8,554 nucleotides of DNA from Candidatus Falkowiibacteriota bacterium (GTDB lineage: Bacteria; Patescibacteriota; Patescibacteriia; UBA11705; JACRDX01): assembly GCA_016212745.1 (NCBI GenBank), contig JACRDX010000066.1, positions 1 to 8,554 of the forward strand. The letters are read 5' to 3'. The notes under the pieces were generated by a model. That model searched no databases, had not been told where the DNA came from, and was given only the letters and a program-made list of their open reading frames with translations. Below are positions 1 through 5,042 of this stretch, in pieces. Position numbers and translations under genes: made by a program. Numbering within the stretch: the stretch's first letter is position 1; every line of letters starts with the position of its first letter.

Positions 1-119
1 CCCTCGTTCACCGTCATCTGCACAGGCTCCCTGTCGTCGAACACCGAGACCTCGCGCTCGCATCCGAACACCATCGACACCATCCACAGCACCATCCACA
101 TCACGTTCGTCATCTTCAT
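1..119 (-). CDS. Putative lipoprotein, N-terminal fragment (C-terminus beyond window)
   Basis: This is the first 39 codons of a minus-strand gene that leaves the window at position 1. ATG at 119 lies 6 nt after a strong GGAGG (126-130), the same signal used by the next two genes upstream. The peptide starts MKMTNVMWMVLWMVSMVFGC: one Lys, a Met/Val/Trp-rich hydrophobic stretch, then Gly19-Cys20. That reads as a type II signal peptide with a weak lipobox (V-F-G-C; Phe at -2 is atypical). The mature part begins CEREVSVFDD and is acidic. If lipidated, it would be tethered to the outer face of the cytoplasmic membrane. No family can be recognised from 39 residues. It is the last visible gene of the GC-rich minus-strand cassette and would be co-transcribed with the genes at 261-704 and 893-1507. 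A transmembrane anchor instead of a lipoprotein signal is the alternative. Confidence 0.7.
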   Translation of the reverse strand, partial: MKMTNVMWMVLWMVSMVFGCEREVSVFDDREPVQMTVNE

Positions 120-168
120 GGCTCACCTCCCAAAAAGTTAATTGCCAATGTTCAAACCTCTGTCTCGA

Positions 169-187
169 TTCTCAACAAAGTTGAGAA
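169..187. repeat. Short perfect hairpin upstream of the lipoprotein gene
   Basis: TTCTCAAC, loop AAA, GTTGAGAA: an 8-bp perfect stem in the leader region between the gene ending at 261 and the lipoprotein start at 119. The same TTCTCAAC word recurs at 853-860 in the other gap of this cassette. There is no U-run directly after it on the minus strand, so it is more likely a processing or stabilising hairpin than a terminator. Confidence 0.6.
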
Positions 188-235
188 CCCAGAAAAGGTG
201 GGGAAACCTGTGCTAGCGTCTCCCCATTTGTCGTT

Positions 236-264
236 GTAGAGACGCGGCATTGCCACGTCTCTAC
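236..264. repeat. GTAGAGACG...CGTCTCTAC palindrome overlapping a stop codon
   Basis: Arms GTAGAGACG and CGTCTCTAC (9 bp) enclose an inner GGC/GCC stem with an ATT loop and one T-G wobble, so nearly the whole 29 nt folds into one hairpin. The TAG stop of the gene at 261-704 is inside the first arm as read on the minus strand. No T-run follows on the minus strand, so termination would not be canonical. The outer GTAGAGAC/GTCTCTAC arms are identical to those of the rplT terminator at 7372-7400, although the flanking composition is very different. Similar GTAGAGACG palindromes are, as I recall, dispersed repeats in other bacteria. Confidence 0.75.
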
Positions 265-704
265 TTGTCCCTGATGTGAACCTCCGTCGTGGTGCACCCG
301 TCCACGACGTAGTACGTTGCCGTGCCGAGCGCTGCCGCCCCGCCGATGAAGAGCGCATAGTCCCAGAACCCCCAGCCGGTGTCCTTCTTCTCCGGCTGGA
401 CGATCGGCGGCGGTGCGATGGGCTGCGCAGGCACATAGACCGTGGTCTTGCCGCCATCTTCCACGACCATCTTGCCCGCACCTGCCGGCGCGACGACCTG
501 CACCGCGCCCGCCACGCAGTCCAGCTCGTTCTTCGCCGCGTCCTTGCACGTGCATCCTGCCGGCACCTCCAGCAGACCGCACATCGCGGGTGCCGCTCTG
601 GACGCCGAAGCGCCAGCGGAGGCGGAAGCCGCTTCCTGCCCGAACGCCACGCCAGAAACCAGAACCACCAGAACCAACGAAACCAACGTCACGATCGTCT
701 TCAT
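261..704 (-). CDS. Small exported protein with Cys cluster and C-terminal TM segment
   Basis: This 147-residue protein was not recognised. The chosen ATG at 704 is 8 nt after GGAGG. An in-frame ATG at 710 (only 2 nt after GGAGG) and a TTG at 722 are alternatives. Residues 1-22 form a signal peptide or N-terminal anchor (MKTIVTLVSLVLVVLVSGVA). Residues 23-41 are Ala/Ser-rich. Then comes a cluster C42-x8-C51-x-C53-x9-C63, which suggests disulfides or metal binding outside the cytoplasm. A Pro-rich linker (about 92-106) leads to a second hydrophobic segment (about 114-134, FWDYALFIGGAAALG) and a short polar tail with C137. If both segments span the membrane, most of the protein is exposed outside. 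It lies in the GC-rich minus-strand cassette between the coiled-coil protein and the lipoprotein, with the same ribosome-binding style, which suggests one envelope-related job. The sense-strand reading is favoured over antisense ORFs by its strong RBS, signal peptide and ordinary amino-acid composition. Confidence 0.8.
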   Translation of the reverse strand: MKTIVTLVSLVLVVLVSGVAFGQEAASASAGASASRAAPAMCGLLEVPAGCTCKDAAKNELDCVAGAVQVVAPAGAGKMVVEDGGKTTVYVPAQPIAPPPIVQPEKKDTGWGFWDYALFIGGAAALGTATYYVVDGCTTTEVHIRDK

Positions 705-746
705 CTTCATCACCTCCTCCAATTGTGTTCAAGTCAAAGATCCAAC

Positions 747-840
747 GCCCAATCTGGATTCACTTCATTATTGTCAGTATTAAGTCTGAAAAAATTCAGT
801 ATGACATTCGTAAGTTCGTTGAAATGAATCTAGATTGGGC
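747..840. repeat. Nested imperfect palindrome between two GC-rich genes
   Basis: Outer arms 747-767 (GCCCAATCTGGATTC...) and 820-840 (...GAATCTAGATTGGGC) match as inverted repeats at 19 of 21 positions. Inside are nested inverted repeats: TGTCA (772-776) with TGACA (802-806), and CTGAA (786-790) with TTCAG (795-799) around an AAAA loop. The whole unit could fold into a long hairpin in RNA or a cruciform in DNA. It is AT-richer than its flanking genes, which suggests an inserted palindromic element. Confidence 0.7.
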
Positions 841-868
841 CCCTGCTGAATGTTCTCAACAGGGTCCC
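837..868 (-). terminator. GC-rich hairpin downstream of the coiled-coil gene
   Basis: As read on the minus strand, GGGACCCTGTTG (868-857) pairs with CAGCAGGGGCCC (848-837), with one mismatch and one U-G wobble around an 8-nt loop. It begins 25 nt after the TAA of the gene at 893-1507. A smaller hairpin, TTGAGA/TCTCAA (873-888), lies directly before it. No poly-U tract follows, so it may be an mRNA-stabilising structure or a partial terminator. The lack of a clear new promoter before the next gene argues for some readthrough. Confidence 0.45.
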
Positions 869-892
869 GGGATTGAGATGCGTCTCAACCCC

Positions 893-1507
893 TTACTGCG
901 CCGGTGCCGGATCCCAGCGGACAGTGATCCGTTCCTGGGCCGGTGCTGCCGGTGCCGGTGCCGATTCGGGTGGCGCAACCTGCGCCGCTGCCGCGACCGC
1001 TTCGGCCTTCAGCGCCTCGGCGAGCCGTCTCGCCTTGCGCGCCTCTGCCTTGGCCAGCCTGAGCTGCTTTTCCATGTCGATCTGCGCTTGAAAACGGAGA
1101 AGCCGTTCGTCCGTCACCGCTTTCTCCGTCGCCTTGGCCAGTTCCGTCTTGACCGCGTTGAGCTCACCCTTCGTTACCTTGTCCGCGTAATTAGCCACGG
1201 CGATCTTGTCGGCCTTGTCGTCCATCGCCGTCGCCAGTGCCTCCACCGCGGTCTTATCCGCCTTCTCGCCAACGACCGTGGCCAACTCGCCAAGCTCCTC
1301 GGTTCCAGCCTTCTGCGCCAGCTCGTCCTGCGTCTTGGCCGCGAGCTCCAGAAGCGCCGCCTGGTCGGCCTTGCCAACCACCGCGCCCTTCAGCTCCTCT
1401 ACTCCGGCGAGGAGCGGACTCGCCACCTTGGTGTATCCGAAGTACACCGCGCTGCTCCCAACCAGAACGACCAACAGAATCCACCAGTACCGCAGAATTC
1501 CTCTCAT
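893..1507 (-). CDS. Membrane-anchored coiled-coil protein with KAD repeats
   Basis: This 204-residue protver was matched to no named family. ATG at 1507 is 7 nt after GGAGG (1515-1519), about 100 nt from a good promoter. Residues 6-27 form one N-terminal TM helix (YWWILLVVLVGSSAVYFGY) after a short basic head, so the rest is probably outside the cytoplasm. Residues 40-108 carry a degenerate repeat, KA[D/G]-x3-[L/V]-x2-[L/Y]-A, at 46, 66, 82 and 98 (spacings 20, 16, 16), for example KADQAALLELA and KADKTAVEALA. It looks like the stalk coiled coils of phage tail fibres and trimeric adhesins. Residues 109-176 are a charged, Ala-rich helix. Residues 177-204 are a Pro/Ala-rich tail ending WDPAPAQ. 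A rod-like envelope or surface protein is a reasonable inference; enzymatic function is unlikely. It is the first gene of the GC-rich cassette. Long antisense ORFs here are Arg/Pro-rich shadows. Confidence 0.82.
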   Translation of the reverse strand: MRGILRYWWILLVVLVGSSAVYFGYTKVASPLLAGVEELKGAVVGKADQAALLELAAKTQDELAQKAGTEELGELATVVGEKADKTAVEALATAMDDKADKIAVANYADKVTKGELNAVKTELAKATEKAVTDERLLRFQAQIDMEKQLRLAKAEARKARRLAEALKAEAVAAAAQVAPPESAPAPAAPAQERITVRWDPAPAQ

Positions 1508-1524
1508 GGCATCACCTCCATTGA

Positions 1525-1568
1525 GTTGCCGTTGCTTGACTTGCCTCAGCCACGCGGAGGCAGGTCAA
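1525..1568 (-). other. Structured 5' leader of the GC-rich cassette
   Basis: The leader between the promoter and the ATG at 1507 is about 100 nt. As read on the minus strand it holds a hairpin, GAC-C-TGCCTC / GAGGCA-A-GTC, with a 9-nt loop (nine pairs, one C-A mismatch), followed by an open region carrying GGAGG. A smaller GGCG/CGCC hairpin lies nearer the transcription start. I do not recognise a riboswitch class. Confidence 0.4.
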
Positions 1569-1616
1569 AAATCCTGGCCAGAATGTCGGCGAACCGCCTA
1601 ATCTGACCAACAAACC

Positions 1617-1645
1617 ATCTTATCAAATTGTTTTAACCCTGTCAA
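1617..1645 (-). promoter_or_regulatory. Sigma70-type promoter driving the GC-rich cassette
   Basis: On the minus strand a perfect -35 TTGACA (1645-1640) is followed by a 17-nt spacer and TAAGAT (1622-1617, 4 of 6 to TATAAT) preceded by TG plus one base, an extended -10. Transcription would begin near 1610, leaving about a 100-nt leader to ATG 1507. This is the best promoter in the window. It sits between a terminator for the upstream minus-strand genes (1688-1714) and the GC-rich genes, so the cassette appears to be its own transcription unit. Confidence 0.8.
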
Positions 1646-1687
1646 GTATAGGGTACCGATAATTGCGTTTTTAAGCTTAATTTAAAC

Positions 1688-1714
1688 AAAAATCGTCGGG
1701 CAAAACCCCGACGA
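1688..1714 (-). terminator. Rho-independent terminator ending the AT-rich minus-strand genes
   Basis: On the minus strand TCGTCGGG (1714-1707), loop GTTTTG and CCCGACGA (1700-1693) form an 8-bp perfect stem followed at once by TTTTTGTTT. It lies about 145 nt beyond the Wzz-like gene's stop, past one palindromic repeat copy. It insulates that gene from the promoter at 1617-1645. Confidence 0.82.
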
Positions 1715-1739
1715 CAGCTCGTCAATGAACATCAGAATT

Positions 1740-1843
1740 CGGTAATCGGTTTCGAAGCTCGTTTCGATGGACGGTTTTCGTTTTTCGTAAAAAACACGAA
1801 TGCCGACTGACGTTAATCGAAACGGGCATCGATACCGCAACCG
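1740..1843 (+). repeat. Palindromic repeat family A, copy 1 (full length)
   Basis: Left arm 1740-1766 (starts CGGTAATCGG, ends CTCGTTTCG) and right arm 1818-1843 (starts CGAAACGGGC, ends ACCGCAACCG) are imperfect inverted repeats. The 51-nt interior contains CGGTTTTCG and ends GACGTTAAT. Two more copies occur at 5500-5570 and 6036-6140. No ORF or transposase is inside. It resembles a REP- or MITE-like non-autonomous palindrome. Confidence 0.85.
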
Positions 1844-1857
1844 CTATCCGAATCTTA

Positions 1858-2460
1858 TTAGCTTTTAACTATCACCCACCCGATGCCAGCCAACAACCCC
1901 ACCAAAATTGACACCAAACCATTTACCAAAAAGTTCGGCCGGTCAATGTATTTTGTTGCCAATGGCGACTCAATCATCTTTAAATCAATGTCCCCGATTC
2001 CAACGTATTCAGCTGATTGCGTTGACAAAACATACGCGACCGCCTGGCTCAATTTCAGCGCTTGGTCGCGATCCTTGTGATAGACATCTATGGACAAAAC
2101 CGACGTCGTTCCAACCAGATTCGCGTCAACCATTTTTTGCCATTGTTTGCGCTTTTGATTTTCATCCGCTTTGAAATATTTTTCATCAATGCCAAAACCG
2201 GCGTTAAGAATTTTTGTAAAAAACGAATTTGAATAAACCACTTGCGCCAAATTGCTACCGATTTTTTCGGCTGACTTTGCGGCGCTGTACGCGTCATAGC
2301 CAACCACTGCTTTTTGCACCACCAAAAATTTAACGTTCGCGCGATACTCAAACGGCTGCAACAATGTTAAAATCGCGCCAAGAACAAACACCAGCAAAAC
2401 AATCGCGCCGATATTTTTTTTGTGATGCATTACTTGCCTAAAATAATTTGGTTCAAACAT
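1858..2460 (-). CDS. Wzz-like chain-length-determinant domain protein
   Basis: This 200-residue protein has the layout of the Wzz/polysaccharide co-polymerase family, which sits in the cytoplasmic membrane and sets chain length during assembly of surface polysaccharide. There is a basic N-terminus, TM1 at about 16-35 (NIGAIVLLVFVLGAILTLL), an extracytoplasmic domain at 36-175 starting with the family-typical P-x-x-Y-x-A-x-x-x-x-x-V (LQPFEYRANVKFLVVQ), a DAYSAAKSAEKI segment at 56-67, and TM2 at about 178-198 at the very end. It is shorter than enterobacterial Wzz (over 300 aa) and has no tyrosine-kinase domain, so a separate kinase or glycosyltransferase locus would be elsewhere. No Shine-Dalgarno precedes ATG 2460. 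It is the last gene of the AT-rich minus-strand run, ended by the terminator at 1688-1714. Recognition is by pattern only. Confidence 0.78.
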   Translation of the reverse strand: MFEPNYFRQVMHHKKNIGAIVLLVFVLGAILTLLQPFEYRANVKFLVVQKAVVGYDAYSAAKSAEKIGSNLAQVVYSNSFFTKILNAGFGIDEKYFKADENQKRKQWQKMVDANLVGTTSVLSIDVYHKDRDQALKLSQAVAYVLSTQSAEYVGIGDIDLKMIESPLATKYIDRPNFLVNGLVSILVGLLAGIGWVIVKS

Positions 2461-2468
2461 ACAGTTAA

Positions 2469-2586
2469 AATTACTAATTACTAATTTCTAATTTCCAATG
2501 AAATGTTAGAATGTCAAAATTAATGTCAAAATTCTTGTTGGGCATTGAATATTTCATTAGACATTGGATATTGGATATTGGAAATT
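2469..2586. repeat. AT-rich palindrome family B, copy 1
   Basis: Arms of about 39 nt, 2469-2507 (includes CTAATTTCCAATGAAAT) and 2548-2586 (includes ATTTCATTAGACATTGG), are imperfect inverted repeats that align without gaps. Internally the arms are built from repeats of about 6-7 nt (TTGGATA, CTAATTT). The element fills the whole gap between the genes at 1858-2460 and 2591-3352. The second copy is at 6726-6779. Confidence 0.8.
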
Positions 2587-2590
2587 TCTA

Positions 2591-3352
2591 CTATGTCCAT
2601 TGTGCAGTCACAAGCAGCAGCAAACACGCGCCAGCGATCAACGCGTGTATCAAAACGTTTTTGCGCGTCAGCTGGCCTGTCAACTCGGCCTTGGAAATTC
2701 CTATTGTCAAATAATAGACAAGCGCTAAAATCGCGGCATTCACATAATATCCGCTTGGCAAAAATCCAAATCCCACAAACAATTCAACAATTATTAGACA
2801 AATTATTAAATTGAACAAGCGACTTTTGTGCCATTCAATTTTCTGATTCCAAAAAATTTCAACGTTAATAACAAACACACCAATACCAGCGGCAATGGCC
2901 AATGGCCACGTCGCAAAATTCAAAAGCACCATAAATCCATACAACCCGCTCATCAAAAAGAAAAACGAAAGCAGCCCGATATAATACGCAAAATTTTCCA
3001 AAGTATATGGATAATATTTTAATGGATAGTAAAAATAAAGAAGCAGTTGCTCAAAATAAATCCAAAAAATCGCAGCGACAATCACAGCAAATACATGATA
3101 AAACCATGGCTGCGACAAAAACATCGCAAACAAAAAACTTGCGAACAAAAAAATTATCGGCCCTGTAAAAAATTGCAGCCACCTGCGCCCAAGCTTGGCT
3201 TTGCACAAATACCAAGTTAACAAAAAAGTCGCAGCCAACATTACAATGGGCGCGATAAACCAAAATTTGCTGGCATAGCGCATTAACTCAAGGCCAGCAA
3301 CATATAGCCCTGCAAAAGCAAACAGCAAAATATATTGAAACAGCAAACGCAT
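2591..3352 (-). CDS. Polytopic membrane protein of unknown function
   Basis: This 253-residue protein was not recognised. It is almost entirely hydrophobic, with about nine candidate TM helices (roughly 4-22, 30-50, 60-80, 84-105, 122-146, 148-166, 178-197, 203-219, 232-250). Loops are short and rich in aromatic residues (YFYYPLKYYPYTLENFAYY at about 106-124), with a basic connector near 220-232. No catalytic motif, ATP-binding site or transporter signature is visible. TAG ends the gene right beside palindrome family B, while family C palindrome fills the gap upstream, so the gene is bracketed by repeats. It lies on the same strand as the AI-2E-family gene and may share its transcript. An orphan membrane gene typical of reduced CPR genomes is the best description. 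ATG 3352 has no clear ribosome-binding site. Confidence 0.8.
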   Translation of the reverse strand: MRLLFQYILLFAFAGLYVAGLELMRYASKFWFIAPIVMLAATFLLTWYLCKAKLGRRWLQFFTGPIIFLFASFLFAMFLSQPWFYHVFAVIVAAIFWIYFEQLLLYFYYPLKYYPYTLENFAYYIGLLSFFFLMSGLYGFMVLLNFATWPLAIAAGIGVFVINVEIFWNQKIEWHKSRLFNLIICLIIVELFVGFGFLPSGYYVNAAILALVYYLTIGISKAELTGQLTRKNVLIHALIAGACLLLLVTAQWT

Positions 3353-3360
3353 AATAAAGA

Positions 3361-3471
3361 AATGCCAAATAACAAATTACAAATGTCAAATCAAATCCAA
3401 ATGACAAAATCTGATATTTGACATTCAATTTTTGACATTGACTTGAAATTTGATATTTGATATTTGAAATT
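3361..3471. repeat. AT-rich palindrome family C (ATTTGA-type)
   Basis: Arms 3361-3394 (AATGCCAAATAACAAATTAC...) and 3438-3471 (...GATATTTGATATTTGAAATT) match as inverted repeats at about 27 of 34 positions. They are made of short ATTTGA/TCAAAT units. The right arm overlaps the 3' end of the gene at 3425-3808 and supplies its last 14 codons. Confidence 0.75.
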
Positions 3472-3808
3472 CTGTGATAACCTCTGGCATCACTTCCCCG
3501 CTGACGACCTTGTTAACCATCGTCACAATTTTCATGTGTTGTTCTTTGTACTCTTTCGGCACTTTTATTTCAAACAAAATGTGCTGATTGTCTTTCAAAA
3601 ACGCCACTTTGTCTGTTGCCGCGGAATAATCACTGAAAAATTTATTCATTTGTTGTTGATACTCATTGACCAATGTCTGCGCCTTTTCAACCTCACTCGC
3701 TTGCATCCCAACCGTTTGCATTGAAAACCAAAACAGCATTCCGACCGTCATGGAAATAAATAAAACAAACGCTGAAAATGCAATGTAAAGACGCGCAGGA
3801 TGTCGCAT
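3425..3808 (-). CDS. Small single-TM protein with repeat-encoded C-terminus
   Basis: This 127-residue protein was not recognised. Residues 8-30 form a TM segment or uncleaved signal (YIAFSAFVLFISMTVGMLFWF). About 34-62 is polar with coiled-coil character (EVEKAQTLVNEYQQQMNKFF). Residues 70-110 are a short mixed domain (FEIKVPKEYKEQHMKIVTMV). The tail F114-N127 (FQISNIKFQVNVKN) is read entirely from the right arm of palindrome family C, and the TGA stop lies in the same element. The native stop was probably displaced when the repeat inserted. ATG 3808 is 6 nt beyond the AI-2E gene's stop, so the two are surely co-transcribed. The domain beyond the membrane probably faces outside. No Shine-Dalgarno is seen. 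Confidence 0.75.
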   Translation of the reverse strand: MRHPARLYIAFSAFVLFISMTVGMLFWFSMQTVGMQASEVEKAQTLVNEYQQQMNKFFSDYSAATDKVAFLKDNQHILFEIKVPKEYKEQHMKIVTMVNKVVSGEVMPEVITEFQISNIKFQVNVKN

Positions 3809-3814
3809 AAAAAT

Positions 3815-4867
3815 TTAACCGTCTTCTTCGCCGCGAATTTCAGACAATGTCTCGCGTTCTGACCAAAGTTCCTGCACAATAACCATCACCGCCGTTGCCA
3901 CAGGAATGGACAAAATCACGCCAATCAATCCTCCTATTTGCGCACCAATCAACAACGCGATAATGCTCACAATCGGATTCAAACCAACTGCTTTTTGCAT
4001 TATTTTCGGAACCAAAATGTCGTTTTCTATCCGCTGCACAACTATGTAAAAAAGAATCACGAAAATCGTTTTTGCTGGCGATTGCGCAAAAGTCAGCAAA
4101 ACAGCAGGAATGGCAGCGATTATCGGACCAGCATAAGGAATCAGCTCACCAAACATCGCCAAAATAGCTAACAACAACGCGAATTTTACGCCAAAAATAA
4201 GCAAACCAACATAAACCATTATTCCGACAATTAAACAAAGTATGAGCTGCCCTTTTAACCAGTCCCCGATTTTTTTCTGGATTTTATTTATCAGCTGCAC
4301 AACAAACGGCTGATATTTGTCCGGCACAAGATAGCGCAATGTCCGTTTTATCGCGTTTTCTTCCACTGCCATGTAAAAAGTTATTACCAAAACAATGAAA
4401 AAAGAAATCACGCTGGCTAAAAATCCTTTTGCGGAAGAAAAGATATCGCTCATTCCGCCAACGATTGTATTTTTAATATTTTCAATGCTCGCGTTAAAAT
4501 CTTCCAGCAATCCATGCTGCGCAGAAAAACTTTTTATATTGGAAAACACATCAGCGATTTTTTCATAATAAACAGGGAAGCTTTCGCCAAACATTCCTAA
4601 TTCATTTACAACTGGCGGTATGCCGAAAAAGATAACTAAGAAAACAGCTGCCAATAATAAAATATAAAATAGCAGAACGCTCACGGACCGCGGAATTTTT
4701 TTGTTTTGCAGTTTATCAACCCATGGGTCAACTGCCGAAGACAAAATCAGCGCGACAAACAAAATGCCAATTATGCTTTTTATCAAATACAGAAAATAAA
4801 ACAGCAAAATCACAAGAAAAAACTTTACGATTGACAAAATAGAAATATGGACAACACCTTTTTCCAT
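3815..4867 (-). CDS. AI-2E transporter family (YdiK/PerM-like) membrane protein
   Basis: This 350-residue protein is the usual length for the AI-2E transporter family (PF01594), integral membrane proteins of which some members are implicated in autoinducer-2 export or Na+/H+ exchange; the substrate of this one cannot be told. N-terminal TM helices lie at about 10-45 and 62-86. A soluble helical region runs from about 87 to 145. TM helices follow at about 148-167, 205-233, 234-260, 266-280 and 298-332. The conserved core is visible: FGELIPYAGP at 239-248 and the loop QRIENDILVPKIMQKAVGLNP at 278-298, followed by a Gly-rich helix (IGAQIGGLIGVILSIPVA). The C-terminus is acidic and cytoplasmic (GEEDG). 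Start ATG 4867 lies about 26 nt from the likely transcription start and has no Shine-Dalgarno. It is first in the minus-strand run, followed at 6 nt by the single-TM protein. Confidence 0.92.
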   Translation of the reverse strand: MEKGVVHISILSIVKFFLVILLFYFLYLIKSIIGILFVALILSSAVDPWVDKLQNKKIPRSVSVLLFYILLLAAVFLVIFFGIPPVVNELGMFGESFPVYYEKIADVFSNIKSFSAQHGLLEDFNASIENIKNTIVGGMSDIFSSAKGFLASVISFFIVLVITFYMAVEENAIKRTLRYLVPDKYQPFVVQLINKIQKKIGDWLKGQLILCLIVGIMVYVGLLIFGVKFALLLAILAMFGELIPYAGPIIAAIPAVLLTFAQSPAKTIFVILFYIVVQRIENDILVPKIMQKAVGLNPIVSIIALLIGAQIGGLIGVILSIPVATAVMVIVQELWSERETLSEIRGEEDG

Positions 4868-4899
4868 AATTTTTTTATTAATTTTTTTATATCTATACT

Positions 4900-4928
4900 A
4901 TTATATCACATTGCTACGGAACTACAAA
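4900..4928 (-). promoter_or_regulatory. Promoter for the AI-2E-family gene
   Basis: On the minus strand a perfect TATAAT (4905-4900) carries an extended -10 TGA just upstream (4908-4906). The -35 candidate at 17 nt, TTTGTA (4928-4923), is weak. Transcription would start near 4893, giving a leader of about 26 nt of almost pure A/T before ATG 4867. The -35 region lies inside the palindrome at 4913-5005, so that element may have shaped this promoter. Confidence 0.65.
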
Positions 4929-5005
4929 TTCTACGAATGAACTACAAATCTACTAATAATATCCGTAGATCGGTAGCCAATCGGTAAAATCAGTAGATCA
5001 GTGGC
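4913..5005. repeat. 93-bp palindrome family D between divergent genes
   Basis: Two 46-nt halves, 4913-4958 (GCTACGGAACTACAAATTCT...) and 4960-5005 (...AGTAGATCAGTGGC), are inverted repeats of each other around a single central base at 4959. They align with no gap and about 31 of 46 matches. Many mismatches would be G-U wobbles in RNA. The arms are built from a short unit like CTACNAAT. It lies in the divergent region between the AI-2E-family gene and smpB. Confidence 0.75.
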
Positions 5006-5042
5006 TATGAAACCAACGACTTTTATGCTAACATAAGACTGT

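Larger units (their letters stand above)
1508..1857. other. 350-bp intergenic region: composition boundary
   Basis: No protein gene is seen here. From right to left the region holds a palindromic repeat copy (1740-1843), a terminator for the minus-strand genes to the right (1688-1714), an AT-rich stretch (about 1650-1690), the promoter (1617-1645) and the structured leader. It marks the change from AT-rich sequence with no ribosome-binding sites to GC-rich sequence with strong ones. Confidence 0.7.

Noticed and set aside
413..1606. A 397-codon plus-strand ORF across the GC-rich region
   Set aside because: It is antisense to three minus-strand genes with strong ribosome-binding sites, is dominated by Arg, Pro and Leu with Cys scattered through, and has no domain. 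Stop-poor antisense frames are expected in GC-rich coding DNA.
2469..5005. A CRISPR array made of the AT-rich repeats
   Set aside because: The units are degenerate, inverted and without unique, equal-length spacers, and no cas gene is present.
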